Shown piece by piece: positions 1 to 8,667 of a stretch of DNA of 51,725 nt. Position 1 is the first letter of the stretch, and every line of letters begins with the position of its first letter. This DNA comes from Desulfolutivibrio sulfodismutans DSM 3696. GTDB taxonomy: Bacteria; Desulfobacterota; Desulfovibrionia; Desulfovibrionales; Desulfovibrionaceae. The translations under genes and the position numbers were made by a program. Location of the stretch: the NCBI RefSeq assembly GCF_013376455.1, contig NZ_CP045505.1, positions 1-51,725 of the forward strand. Reading direction: 5' to 3'. The notes under the pieces are model-generated. The model was not told where the DNA came from, searched no databases, and worked only from the letters and a program-made list of their open reading frames with translations.

Positions 1-537
1 GTGCCCAATTCCATCCGGTGCATGGAATGGGAGGTGCGCTCCTATTCCAGCATCGACAGCGTGCTTGGGTTTTCGCGGCTTTTGCAAAATGACAAGGACA
101 TCGGCAAATACGATTTCGTGATCATCGACACCCCGCCCAACATCGGGCCCATGCTGCGCAACGCTTTACTCATCTCCCATTCCGTGCTGGTCCCCTGCCC
201 CGTGGGGGATCAATACGCCCTGGACGGTTTTTCCACCTTCATCCAGGTGCTGGCCCAGGCCAAGCAGCAAAACAAGGCCCTTATCCTTCTGGGCGTGGTG
301 TTGACCAAGATGGACGGCCGGGCCGTGACCCATAAAAAGAACAAGAGCCGCATCCGGGCCTTTTTCGACGCCAAGGGCATTCCGGTTTTCGACACCGAGA
401 TCCGGGTCAACATCGATATCGACCGGGCCCATTCCCATCGCAAGACCATTTTTGAATTCGACGCCACCAAATCCGGAGCACAGGACTACCTTGCCTTGGC
501 CAAAGAGGTCATTGAGCATGTCCAGCAAAAAGACTAG
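1..537 (+). CDS. parA: ParA partition ATPase, C-terminal part (continues from 51462-51725)
   Basis: This is the C-terminal two-thirds of a ParA/Soj/MinD-type ATPase. Position 1 is a codon boundary, and joining it to the 88 codons at 51462-51725 gives one uninterrupted 266-residue protein, the usual length for Soj-like ParA. The segment holds the Walker A' / switch motif VIIDTPPNIG (Asp about residue 131 of the joined protein) and the typical C-terminal ParA pattern in which a DNA-binding arginine region precedes a SKGAxxYxxLAKEV-like helix. The apparent GTG at position 1 is therefore an internal valine, not a start. The next gene begins inside its last 20 bases, so the two are translationally coupled. 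The protein has no N-terminal HTH, so it is the small ParA type. No ParB was recognised; the downstream gene may be its partner. Confidence 0.95.
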   Translation: MPNSIRCMEWEVRSYSSIDSVLGFSRLLQNDKDIGKYDFVIIDTPPNIGPMLRNALLISHSVLVPCPVGDQYALDGFSTFIQVLAQAKQQNKALILLGVVLTKMDGRAVTHKKNKSRIRAFFDAKGIPVFDTEIRVNIDIDRAHSHRKTIFEFDATKSGAQDYLALAKEVIEHVQQKD

Positions 538-2149
538 TCCGACTCCGGACGATCTTTTTCGCAGCATTCCCCCGGCGGAAGAGTTCCACGCCTTTCCAGC
601 CCTGGACGCCTTTCCGGCCGAGGCCATCGCCTTTTTGACGGGTCGTCGGGCCACGCCTGCCTCCCCCCCGGCCGCCACGGCGGCGCAACCCGACGCCGCG
701 TCCCCTTTTTCCGCCCAACCGGAGCAAATCCCGTCCCTGGCCGTTCCGGAACCCCCCCCTCTCTCTAAGCCACACTTTAGACCACTCAGCCAGCCTCTCA
801 ACCGGTCAACAGGCCAGTCAAAAGGCCACTCAGCCAACCGGAAGGCCACCCGCACAGCCAGCCAGAAGGCCAGCCACTCAACCAGCCACACTAAATACCT
901 GTCTCAAGGCCATTCTCAAGACCAAACTTCAAACCACACAAAAGACCAGACACCAGACCACTCACAAAACCGCACACAAGACCTCTCTCCGGCCGATCCG
1001 GGGCAAGGGGCGCGCCGCCCGATTCCTGCCGCCCCCGAAAGGGCTGCGCAGGACGCCGGGGGGCCCCCGGATCCGGCCGCAACCTTTTCCCCGGCCACGG
1101 CGGATGAGTCCGCCCCAGCGGTCCCGGGCCGCGCCCCCCAGGCGCAAACGCCGTTGCTTCCGGCCTTTTCCCAATCCCTGGCCGACCCCGGCCCGGCCGC
1201 CAGGCTCAACGCCAACCAGCGCCGGGTATTGCTTTTTCTCTTAAGCGCCCGCCCCTACATCATCACCTTTTCCCAGATCGCCGCGGCCACGGGCATGGGC
1301 GAGGCCAGCGCCCGGACCATCCTGCGCCGCCTGGCCGTCCTGGATTTTCTGACCTTTAAAAAGGCCCGCGACGGCAACCTGCAGGGCGTGCGCATGGCCT
1401 TCAACCAGGAACTGTGTCAGGCCTTCCGGCAGGCCCTGGAGCACGGTCCTGAAAGCCAGACACTCAGCTACTCTCAAAGCCCATCACTAAGCCTTTCTTT
1501 GAACCACTCACTAAAACATTCTATAAACCAGAATCTCAGCCAGCCAATCACTAGGCCAGACTCTCAGCCAGCCACACTGTCGCCCCTCTTTCAGAAGGAA
1601 GGAAAAGAATCTATCCTTCCAGGGGAAGCGTCTGAAAAAGACAGGCCCTGGTTTGACGACTGGAGCGATGAATTTTTGGCCTTTTTATGGCCGAAAACGT
1701 ATGGCGTGGGATTTCGCATGGACCACGTGCGCCGGGCGGCGGCCACGCGCCAGACCCTGGGCAGGCCCCTGGAGCGCGACTTGGTGCGCGTAAGCCTGGA
1801 CCGCTGCGAATGGGAGATCGAAAATCTGGGCGATCTCAACGACTTAAAATCCGGCGAAAAGGTGCGCAATCCCCAGGCCTATCTGTTTATGGCCCTGTCG
1901 AAGTGGGGGATTTTGCGGCCGCATCCGGACTACGTGTCCCGGGAAGAGGAGCTGGCCAGGGAGGCGGCCCAGGAGCTTTCGTCCCGCCAGGAAGCGGCCC
2001 GCCAGATGGAGGACGCTCAGTTCGCCGCCTGGCGCGACGGCCTCGACGCCGACGCGCTGACGGAGGTTCTGCGCGGCTTTCCGGGCGGACCTCGCGATGT
2101 CTGGGTAAAAAATTACTGGAAAAAACATGTCTGCGCCGCACAAAAGTGA
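518..2149 (+). CDS. Probable plasmid replication initiator (winged helix) with embedded iteron-like repeats
   Basis: A 543-aa protein whose ATG lies inside the end of parA, so it is probably co-translated. An earlier in-frame start at 452 is less likely. The only recognisable fold is a winged helix-turn-helix at about residues 229-305 (pattern QRRVLLFLLSARP ... SQIAAATGMGEASARTILRRL). It is followed by a low-complexity stretch and a conserved-looking C-terminal domain (about residues 375-543) rich in Trp and Arg. Two low-complexity segments (about 83-157 and 313-354) are tetrapeptide repeats rich in Ser, Gln, His, Asn and Thr, and they reflect 12-bp repeats in the DNA. Position next to parA, the wHTH and the internal repeats suggest a Rep protein with its origin inside its own gene, as known for RepA_N plasmids. 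I cannot assign it to a named family. A DNA-binding partition adaptor is the alternative. Confidence 0.6.
   Translation: MSSKKTSPTPDDLFRSIPPAEEFHAFPALDAFPAEAIAFLTGRRATPASPPAATAAQPDAASPFSAQPEQIPSLAVPEPPPLSKPHFRPLSQPLNRSTGQSKGHSANRKATRTASQKASHSTSHTKYLSQGHSQDQTSNHTKDQTPDHSQNRTQDLSPADPGQGARRPIPAAPERAAQDAGGPPDPAATFSPATADESAPAVPGRAPQAQTPLLPAFSQSLADPGPAARLNANQRRVLLFLLSARPYIITFSQIAAATGMGEASARTILRRLAVLDFLTFKKARDGNLQGVRMAFNQELCQAFRQALEHGPESQTLSYSQSPSLSLSLNHSLKHSINQNLSQPITRPDSQPATLSPLFQKEGKESILPGEASEKDRPWFDDWSDEFLAFLWPKTYGVGFRMDHVRRAAATRQTLGRPLERDLVRVSLDRCEWEIENLGDLNDLKSGEKVRNPQAYLFMALSKWGILRPHPDYVSREEELAREAAQELSSRQEAARQMEDAQFAAWRDGLDADALTEVLRGFPGGPRDVWVKNYWKKHVCAAQK
766..990. repeat. Array 1 of 12-bp iteron-like direct repeats inside the rep gene
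   Basis: About 18 tandem degenerate 12-mers run without spacers. Typical units are GACCACTCACAA, GACCAAACTTCA, AACCACACAAAA and GGCCATTCTCAA, giving a consensus of roughly RRCCANNCNCAA. The period of 12 equals four codons and produces a repeating [DNGK][HQR][ST][QKP] peptide. The RRCCA core is kept even where the residues change, which fits selection on DNA rather than on protein. This is probably an initiator-binding array. Confidence 0.7.
1454..1580. repeat. Array 2 of 12-bp iteron-like direct repeats inside the rep gene
   Basis: About ten further 12-mers of the same family (for example ACCACTCACTAA, GCCCATCACTAA, ACCAGAATCTCA) lie on the far side of the segment encoding the winged helix. 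Shared consensus and shared period with array 1 point to a two-cluster origin structure. Confidence 0.65.
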
Positions 2150-2220
2150 CGCCCCGTCTGGCGCAGGCGAGTGCGTGCGGGCTTGAAACCGAGGGGGGGA
2201 ACCCCCACAAAGGAGAGGCG

Positions 2221-2508
2221 ATGAAACTGCACACCAAAATGCTGTTTTTGAGCGCGGCCCTGGTCGTGGCCACGGGACTGGGATGCGCCGGGAAGGGCGG
2301 GCTTTCCAAGGGTGCGTCGGCGCTTGACGCCGACAAGGACGGCAAGATCAGCCGTTCGGAGTTTCTGGCCAGATATCAGGCCAAGGACAAGGCCCAGACC
2401 CTTTTTAACCGGCTTGACGCCAGCGGCGACGGCTTTTTGGACCGGGACGAGACCGGATCCTATCCCGACGACTTTTGGACCAAGACCGAGACCAACGCCG
2501 AGCCCTAG
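2221..2508 (+). CDS. Small EF-hand lipoprotein
   Basis: A 95-aa protein preceded by a clear ribosome binding site (AAAGGAGAG). It starts with a lipoprotein signal peptide ending in the lipobox-like LGC (cysteine at about residue 20), so the mature protein should be membrane-anchored in the periplasm. Two EF-hand calcium loops follow: DADKDGKISRSEF (about 37-49) and DASGDGFLDRDE (about 66-77), with Asp/Asn/Gly spacing typical of working loops. It stands alone between the rep gene and nadE. The role is unknown; calcium binding is a family-based inference. Confidence 0.85.
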   Translation: MKLHTKMLFLSAALVVATGLGCAGKGGLSKGASALDADKDGKISRSEFLARYQAKDKAQTLFNRLDASGDGFLDRDETGSYPDDFWTKTETNAEP

Positions 2509-2923
2509 CCCGGACGCGTTTTCAGCGGGCCAGCAGGGGCGCGGGAAGGGAGCCGGGCGGGACTGCCGCTGCTTTGGCGCAGCTTTGCCGCCGGTCTGCC
2601 GCGGGTTGTCCGGGCAGGTTGCCGAAGCGGGCCGGGATCGAGGCGTTGGCGGCCGTCGGCCCGTGGGGGATCGGCGCGGGAGTGATTGTTCGGCAGGAAG
2701 CATTGCGCTGGACCTGGACGGTGCAGGCGACAATGGCGACAAGGGCGGCGTCAATGGCGGCGGCGATGGCGGGGCGGTCGGGGAGAGCGATGCCGGGGGG
2801 AGATATGGCGGGACATGGGGAAAAAATCCTGATGCGGCGGGCGCACGCCCGCCCAGACGGGGCGGACAGGCCAGGCGGGCCAGGCGGGCCAGGCGGGGTG
2901 GACAGGGCGGACGGGGCGCGCCG
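2509..2923. other. GC-rich gap upstream of nadE with short repeats and a stem-loop
   Basis: No convincing gene. The stretch is very GC-rich and purine-skewed in its second half. It holds a perfect 8-bp inverted repeat with a 2-nt loop (GGCGGGCG-CA-CGCCCGCC, 2836-2853) and directly after it three tandem copies of GGCCAGGCG-like units (2868-2897). The nadE reading frame stays open through the whole gap, but the translation is low complexity and is not nadE-like. Confidence 0.5.
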
Positions 2924-4798
2924 GTGAGCGGGTTGCGCCTGGCCCTGTGCCAGCTCAATCCCACCGTGGGCGACATCGCGGGCAACGTGGGGCGGATGGC
3001 CGCCTTTCTCGACGCGGCCCGCGTGGCCGGGGCCGCCCTGGCGATTTTTCCGGAGATGTGCGTCACGGGCTATCCCCCGGAGGATCTGCTCCTGTCGCCG
3101 CGGTTTATGGACGCGGCCAGGGGCGGGGTGGAACGCTTTGTCCGGGCCAGCCGGGGGATGACGGTGATTTTCGGCGCGCCCCTGTGTGCGGGCGAGGCCA
3201 GAAACGCGGCTATCGTGGCCCATGACGGACGCCTTACGGCCACGTATTTCAAGCAGCTTTTGCCCAATTACGGGGTGTTCGACGAGATGCGCTATTTCAC
3301 CCCGGGGACTCGCGACCTGATCGTGTCGCTGCCGCTTTTTCAAACCGGGGTGAGCATCTGCGAGGACATCTGGTATCCGGACGGCCCGGCCTCCCGGGAG
3401 GCGGCGGCCGGGGCCACCCTTTTGGTCAATATCTCGGCCTCGCCGTACCACCGGGACAAGGGCGCGGCCCGGGAGCGCATGTTGTCCGTGCGGGCCTCGG
3501 ACTGCCGGTCCTTTGTGGCCTATGGCAACCTGTGCGGCGGGCAGGACGAACTGGTGTTCGACGGGCAAAGCCTGGTGTTCGCCCCGGACGGCGAGCTTTT
3601 GGCCCGTGGCGCGGCCTTTGCCGAAGACCTGATTGTGGCCGATCTGGACCCGGTCCAGGCCACCCGGGTGAGGCTTACGGACCCGCGCGGCCGGGTGCGC
3701 CCGCAGGCGGCCAGGGCAGGGGGAGAAAGGGGCCCAGAGGGAACGGAAGTGGTCGATCTTGGCGCGACCTTGTCCGAACCTTGCCTAAACCTTGACATGG
3801 ATTCGTCCGCCAATCATGCCACGACCGTGGCCGTGGCCGTGGCCGTGCCGCCGCCGCGCCGGATTCCGGCCCTTCCCTTGTCGCCGTGCGCCGAGGTCTA
3901 TGCCGCCCTGGTCACGGGGCTTCGCGACTACGTCCGCAAAAGCGGCTTTTCCGGGGTGCTCATCGGCCTGTCCGGGGGCATCGACTCCAGCCTGACGGCC
4001 GCCCTGGCCGCGGACGCCCTGTCTCCGGCCCAGGTCATGGGCGTGGCCATGCCCACGCGCTACTCCTCGGACCACAGCCTTGAGGACGCCAGGGCCCTGG
4101 CCGAAAATCTGGGCCTGGACTTCCGGATCATCCCCGTGGACGGCATTTTTCAATCCTTTCTGGACGCCCTGGCCGGGCCCTTTGCCGGGCGCGCCCCGGA
4201 CGTCACGGAAGAGAACCTGCAATCGCGGGCCCGGGGCACGCTGCTGATGGCCCTGTCCAACAAGTTCGGCCGCCTGGTGGTGACCACGGGCAACAAGAGC
4301 GAGACGGCCGTGGGCTACAGCACGCTTTACGGCGACACGGCGGGCGGGTTTGCGGTCATCAAGGACGTGCCCAAGACCCTGGTCTACGCCCTGGCCCGCT
4401 GGCGCAACGCCCTGCCCGGGGAAGGCGGGGAGGGCGGGGAAAGCCGGGCCGCCCTGGGATTTCTCGGACCCTGCGGCCGGGCGGCCATTCCGCCCCGGGT
4501 GCTGGTCAAGCCGCCCTCGGCGGAGCTGGCCCCGGGACAGGTGGACGCCGACTCCCTGCCGCCCTACGAGGTGCTTGACGCCATTGTGGCCGATTATGTG
4601 GAGCGGGGCATAAGCCTGCCGGAGATGATCGCCCGGGGCGGCCAGCCCGACGCCTGCGCCCGGGTGGTGGGGCTGGTGGAGAAAAGCGAATACAAACGGC
4701 GGCAAAGCCCGCCCGGGGTGAAGATCACCCCCCGGGCCTTCGGCAAGGACTGGCGTCTGCCCCTGGCCGGACGTTTTACGGGCGGCTTCCAGGGCTGA
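2924..4798 (+). CDS. nadE: Glutamine-dependent NAD+ synthetase
   Basis: A 624-aa two-domain enzyme that makes NAD+ from deamido-NAD+, ATP and glutamine. The N-terminal nitrilase-type glutaminase domain (about 1-270) shows the Glu-Lys-Cys triad: E44 in FPEMCVTGYP, K110 in YFKQLLPNYG and C146 in GVSICEDIW. The C-terminal NAD synthase domain has the PP-loop SGGIDSS at about 348-354, and later PSAELAPGQVD and a KITPRAFGKDWRLP tail. A GTG start at 2924 is chosen because the protein then begins LRLALCQLNPTVGD, the standard NadE N-terminus. It is longer than most two-domain enzymes because of a low-complexity linker (about 265-315) and a Gly/Glu-rich insert near residue 500. A complete biosynthetic nadE on a plasmid is unusual; it could be redundant with a chromosomal copy. 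Confidence 0.95.
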   Translation: MSGLRLALCQLNPTVGDIAGNVGRMAAFLDAARVAGAALAIFPEMCVTGYPPEDLLLSPRFMDAARGGVERFVRASRGMTVIFGAPLCAGEARNAAIVAHDGRLTATYFKQLLPNYGVFDEMRYFTPGTRDLIVSLPLFQTGVSICEDIWYPDGPASREAAAGATLLVNISASPYHRDKGAARERMLSVRASDCRSFVAYGNLCGGQDELVFDGQSLVFAPDGELLARGAAFAEDLIVADLDPVQATRVRLTDPRGRVRPQAARAGGERGPEGTEVVDLGATLSEPCLNLDMDSSANHATTVAVAVAVPPPRRIPALPLSPCAEVYAALVTGLRDYVRKSGFSGVLIGLSGGIDSSLTAALAADALSPAQVMGVAMPTRYSSDHSLEDARALAENLGLDFRIIPVDGIFQSFLDALAGPFAGRAPDVTEENLQSRARGTLLMALSNKFGRLVVTTGNKSETAVGYSTLYGDTAGGFAVIKDVPKTLVYALARWRNALPGEGGEGGESRAALGFLGPCGRAAIPPRVLVKPPSAELAPGQVDADSLPPYEVLDAIVADYVERGISLPEMIARGGQPDACARVVGLVEKSEYKRRQSPPGVKITPRAFGKDWRLPLAGRFTGGFQG

Positions 4799-4892
4799 CG
4801 CCGCCGCTTTCAATCCCTGCGGCGGGCGCGCCTGCCGTCCTGGTCCGGACCACGGATCAGGACGCGATCAGGAAAACGAAAAAAGGGCGGAT

Positions 4893-5906
4893 ATGACGAT
4901 CACGCTTTCCACGGTCACGCCGGTCTATTCCGGAGAAAAATACCTCGCCGAGCTGGTCGGACAGCTCGATCTGTTGCGCACCCGGTGGGAGCGGGAAAAC
5001 GCCCCCATCCGTCTTCTGGAATGCATCTTTGTGGATGACGGCTCCATCGACGATTCGGCCGCCGTGCTCAAGGGGTTGTCGCAAAAGTATCCGTTTGTCC
5101 GGGTCATCGAGTTGTCCCGGAATTTCGGCCAGCACCCGGCCACGGCGGCGGGCATCCTCTATGCCTCGGGGGACTGGGTGGCGACCCTGGACGAGGATCT
5201 GCAGCATCCGCCGCATATGATCGAAACCCTGCTGCGCAAGGCCGTGGAGAAACAGGCGGACGTGGTCTACGTGCATCCCTCGGAGCGGGTGCATGGAAAC
5301 CTGATCCGCGATCTTGGTTCGCGCTCCATCAAAAAGATCCTGTCCGTGCTCACCGGAAACAAAAACATCGAGCACATCAGCAGCTTCCGCCTCATCCGGG
5401 GGTCCGTGGCCCGGGCCACCAGCAGCGTGTGCAGCCACGACACCTATTTCGACATCGCCCTGACCTGGTTCACCAACAAGATCGAATACATCAGCGAACC
5501 CCTGCACGACGAACGGCACATGCAAAGCGGCGCAAGCGGCTACACCCTGGGCAAGCTTCTGTCCCACGCCCGGCGCATGGTCCTGTCCACCCACACCAAG
5601 GTGCTCCGGGCCGGGGGGCTGCTCGGGCTGGCCATGTTTTTGGTGAGCATCCTTTTTTCTTTCTATCTGGTGGTCAACGCCTTTTTCCCCTTCCACGTCA
5701 TCGAGGTGAAGGGCTGGACATCCACCATGACCGCCATCCTGTTCACGGGCGGCATTACGCTGTTTCTTTTGGGCATCGTGCTGGAATACGTGTCCATCGT
5801 GCTGTTGCACACCCAGGGCAAGCCGGTGTTTTTCGTCATCGACCGGGAGATGGACGCGCCGCTTCGGGCCTATTTCGCGGAAACCGGCCATGCTCGTTCT
5901 GCGTAA
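4893..5906 (+). CDS. Family 2 glycosyltransferase of the polyprenyl-phosphate sugar type (DPM1/GtrB/ArnC-like)
   Basis: A 337-aa GT-A enzyme with C-terminal membrane anchors. Key motifs are VDDGS (about 47-51, nucleotide binding) and DEDLQHPP (100-107, DXD-like metal site). They are followed by the HISSFRLIRG-type segment typical of dolichol/undecaprenyl-phosphate glycosyltransferases. Two transmembrane helices follow at about 240-265 and 279-307. Members of this family transfer a sugar from a nucleotide donor to a polyprenyl phosphate, supplying a lipid-linked sugar for GT-C enzymes; the GT-C-like protein at 14837-16639 could be such a consumer. The next gene starts 17 bases before this one ends. 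The sugar is unknown. Confidence 0.88.
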   Translation: MTITLSTVTPVYSGEKYLAELVGQLDLLRTRWERENAPIRLLECIFVDDGSIDDSAAVLKGLSQKYPFVRVIELSRNFGQHPATAAGILYASGDWVATLDEDLQHPPHMIETLLRKAVEKQADVVYVHPSERVHGNLIRDLGSRSIKKILSVLTGNKNIEHISSFRLIRGSVARATSSVCSHDTYFDIALTWFTNKIEYISEPLHDERHMQSGASGYTLGKLLSHARRMVLSTHTKVLRAGGLLGLAMFLVSILFSFYLVVNAFFPFHVIEVKGWTSTMTAILFTGGITLFLLGIVLEYVSIVLLHTQGKPVFFVIDREMDAPLRAYFAETGHARSA

Positions 5907-6819
5907 GGCCGGGGGCCGGTCCCCGGGGGCTGTGGCGGCCCTTTTCGGACTTGGGCTCATCGGGGCGGGTCTTGCCCGTCGCCTGCAGGGGCTTGGCTAC
6001 GCCAGGGCGGCCGAGCTGCCGTTTTCCTGGGGAAAAAGGCAGGACCGGGGACGCGAAGCGTCCGACATCGCGGCCGCGCTGAAGGCCATGGAGCAGGGGG
6101 CCGCGGGACCCATGCGGCTGGATATCGTCTGGAGCGCGGGGCAAGGCGGTTTCGGCATGGACGAGGAGCAGGCCGGACGGGAGCTGGCCGATTTCGCGGA
6201 CATGCTGGATCTGGCGGCCGGTCTGGCCGGGAGGCCGGAGCAGCGGACGGTGCGCGTCCACCTTCTGAGTTCGGCCGGGGGGCTTTTCGAGGGGCAGCGA
6301 AACGTCACCCTTTCCACGCCGCCAGCCCCGAAGCGGTGCTACGGCCTGCTCAAGCTGCGCCAGGAGGAGCTCCTGTCCCAGGTGGCGGATGCCGACCGGA
6401 TCGTCTATCGTCCCAGTTCGGTCTACGGCTTTTCCGGGCCCGGCAGGCGCATGGGGCTCATTCCCACCCTTTTGGCCAATGGCGCGCGGTATCAGGTCTC
6501 CACCATCTACGGCGCCCCGGACACCCTGCGCGACTACGTTTCGGTTCAGGATGCGGCGCAATTTCTGGCCCGGCAGGTGGATGCGGCCCAGGGCGGCTCA
6601 CGGATCCTGCTTCTGGCCTCGGCCCGGCCCACATCCTTAAGCGAGGTGCTGAGCGCCGTGGAAACGACGCTCAAGCGGAAAATTTTCATCACCTACCGGG
6701 GGGACGCCTCCGACAACACGGCCCACATCACCTTTTCACCCCGCGCCCTGCCGCCAGACTGGCGGCCATGCGGCATCGATGTGGGCATTCGGACGTTGTG
6801 GAATTTTTTTTGCCATTGA
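5890..6819 (+). CDS. Extended short-chain dehydrogenase / NAD-dependent sugar epimerase-like protein
   Basis: A 309-aa protein overlapping the upstream glycosyltransferase gene by 17 bases. It has a Rossmann glycine motif near the N-terminus (FGLGLIGAGLARRL) and an extended-SDR active-site arrangement with a serine pair (LLSSAG) and YGLLK matching YxxxK. A later RPSSVYGFSGPGRR segment and a DYVSVQDAAQFLA segment are typical of nucleotide-sugar epimerases. Substrate specificity cannot be read. It is probably co-expressed with the polyprenyl-sugar transferase and may make or modify its donor sugar. Confidence 0.8.
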   Translation: MLVLRKAGGRSPGAVAALFGLGLIGAGLARRLQGLGYARAAELPFSWGKRQDRGREASDIAAALKAMEQGAAGPMRLDIVWSAGQGGFGMDEEQAGRELADFADMLDLAAGLAGRPEQRTVRVHLLSSAGGLFEGQRNVTLSTPPAPKRCYGLLKLRQEELLSQVADADRIVYRPSSVYGFSGPGRRMGLIPTLLANGARYQVSTIYGAPDTLRDYVSVQDAAQFLARQVDAAQGGSRILLLASARPTSLSEVLSAVETTLKRKIFITYRGDASDNTAHITFSPRALPPDWRPCGIDVGIRTLWNFFCH

Positions 6820-6964
6820 TCCGGGCACACCCAGGCCACGGGCTGCCGCGCCGGGACAGACACGAACGGCCCCATGCCTTCACGGCCCAGAGGAAACAAC
6901 GAATGCAGGGCGTCGCACCTGAAAAAGACAGGATGTTTTTCATGCCCAGAGAGGAACGTAGAGC

Positions 6965-7756
6965 GTGACTATTTCCATTTACATACCGGTCAGAAACGGC
7001 AGCGATTTTCTTGAGGAAACGATCCGGTCCATCCTGGCCCAGACGTTTCAGGACTGGCGGCTGGTCATCAAGGACAACCGCTCCACGGACGAGACGCCGC
7101 GCATCGTGGAAAAATATCTCCACGATCCGCGCATCACCTGGATGCAACACCCCGAGAACATCGGTTCCGTGGGCAATTACAACAGTTGTCTGGTGGACAT
7201 CCCCACGAAATACTATCTTATCCTGTCCCATGACGACTATCTGCGCGACGAAACCGCCCTGGAAAAGGCCCATGCCGTCCTGGAGGCCAATCCGGACATC
7301 GTGAAGGTCCACTGCGACATGCTTTTCGTGGACGGCGACAGCAAGCCCATCTTTCCCCGCCGCTTCCGCCGCGCCGGGCGCATCCAAAACGACGCCGTGG
7401 CCCGGGCCTCCATCCTGACCACGCGCAATCTGTTCGGCATCCCGCTTCTGATCCGATCCGACGCCGTGGGCGGCGTCCGCTACGATCCGGACCTGTACCA
7501 CACGGCGGATGTGGACTTCTCCATCGCCCTGGGGCGCGGCCGGGACATGTACCATATTCCGGAGCAGCTCATTGCGTTGCGCATCCACAAAAACAACAAT
7601 ACCCACCGCCGTTACAACACCATCTCCCGGGAACTTGCGGTCTCGGCCAAAAAAAACGATATTGCCCTGTCCGGGCAGGACCGGCTGGTCATGTGGTGCA
7701 GCGACAGATGGCAGCGGCTGCAAAAATTTATTTTTTTCAAGGTGCTGTGCCGCTGA
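6965..7756 (+). CDS. Family 2 glycosyltransferase
   Basis: A 263-aa soluble GT-A enzyme starting at GTG 6965, behind a GAGGAACG ribosome binding site. It opens with the classic ISIYIPVRNGSDFLEETI motif, then DNRSTDETP (nucleotide binding) and SHDDYL (DXD-like, about 86-91). HTADVDFSIALG supplies the catalytic acid region. It lacks membrane segments. The C-terminus is rich in Lys/Arg and aromatic residues and may sit on the membrane surface. It probably adds one sugar in surface glycan assembly. Donor and acceptor are unknown. Confidence 0.88.
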   Translation: MTISIYIPVRNGSDFLEETIRSILAQTFQDWRLVIKDNRSTDETPRIVEKYLHDPRITWMQHPENIGSVGNYNSCLVDIPTKYYLILSHDDYLRDETALEKAHAVLEANPDIVKVHCDMLFVDGDSKPIFPRRFRRAGRIQNDAVARASILTTRNLFGIPLLIRSDAVGGVRYDPDLYHTADVDFSIALGRGRDMYHIPEQLIALRIHKNNNTHRRYNTISRELAVSAKKNDIALSGQDRLVMWCSDRWQRLQKFIFFKVLCR

Positions 7757-7887
7757 CGGGAAGGCGGGTTGGCCTGCGGCGGCAGGCGGGGCGCGGCCTT
7801 GAAGAAGACGGCTTTCGCAGACATCGAAATAAGCCTGCGGAAAAGCGCATCCTTTTCACAGACATCCGGGTAAGGAAGGCGAGCGAC

Positions 7888-8667
7888 ATGCAAGCGATCA
7901 TTTTGTGCGGGGGATTGGGCACCCGCCTCCGGGAAGAAACGGAGTTTCGCCCCAAACCCATGGTCAACGTGGGGCCGCGTCCCATCCTGTGGCACATCAT
8001 GAAGATCTACGCCAGATACGGGCACACGGATTTCATCCTGCCCCTGGGCTACAAGGGCGAGGTCATCAAGGATTATTTCTGCCATTATGAATTGATGAAC
8101 AACGACATCACCATCGAGCTCGGCAAGCCGGACTCGTTTTGCCTGCACAACTGCCACGACGAACGCGGCTGGAGCATCACCCTGGCCAACACCGGGGAGC
8201 GCACCCTTAAGGGCGGCCGTCTCAAGCGGGTGGAACGCTACGTCAAGGGCGACACCTTCCTGCTCACCTATGGCGACGGCGTGGCCGACATCGACCTGGA
8301 CGCGCTTTTGGCCTTTCACCGCTCCCACGGCAAGATCTGCACCGTGACCGGCATCAACCCCACGTCCCAGTTCGGCGGGCTGCATGTCCAGGGCGACAGG
8401 GTCATGAACTTCCGGGAAAAGCCCAAAGAGGCCAAGGAAAATCTGGTCAGCGGCGGATTTTTCGTCTTCGAGCGACGCATTTTCGACTATCTGACCCCTG
8501 ACGAGAACTGCGACCTGGAATACGGCCCCCTGGAACGTCTGGCCGCCGAAGGCCAGCTCATGGTCTATCGTCATGCCGGGTTCTGGTATTGCATGGATAC
8601 CCAGCGCGACATGGACAAGCTCAATCAGCTCTGGGATGCCGGGAATCCCCCCTGGAAGGTCTGGTGA
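7888..8667 (+). CDS. rfbF: Glucose-1-phosphate cytidylyltransferase
   Basis: A 259-aa nucleotidyltransferase that makes CDP-glucose from CTP and glucose-1-phosphate, the first step of CDP-6-deoxyhexose synthesis. It begins MQAIILCGGLGTRLREET with the GGxGTRL loop and EFRPKPM lysine motif, and continues with GYKGEVIKDYF and GDGVADIDL, which closely resemble RfbF/DdhA. ATG 7888 is chosen because upstream codons do not fit the family. Its stop overlaps the start of rfbG by one base, giving a tightly coupled pair. Confidence 0.95.
   Translation: MQAIILCGGLGTRLREETEFRPKPMVNVGPRPILWHIMKIYARYGHTDFILPLGYKGEVIKDYFCHYELMNNDITIELGKPDSFCLHNCHDERGWSITLANTGERTLKGGRLKRVERYVKGDTFLLTYGDGVADIDLDALLAFHRSHGKICTVTGINPTSQFGGLHVQGDRVMNFREKPKEAKENLVSGGFFVFERRIFDYLTPDENCDLEYGPLERLAAEGQLMVYRHAGFWYCMDTQRDMDKLNQLWDAGNPPWKVW

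Noticed and set aside
1-3. GTG at position 1 as the start of a separate gene
   Set aside because: It is an internal valine of ParA once the circle is joined.
166-891. Long reverse-strand frames over parA and rep, and similar shadows across the GC-rich block
   Set aside because: GC-rich codon use leaves antisense frames open. Translations show no domains, and the sense genes are well supported.
766-990. CRISPR or satellite array
   Set aside because: 12-bp units without spacers inside an open reading frame fit iterons or coding repeats.
2312-2923. N-terminal extension of nadE by 204 codons
   Set aside because: The extension is Gly/Arg-rich low complexity, overlaps the end of the lipoprotein gene and has no relation to NadE. 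The family start fits GTG 2924.
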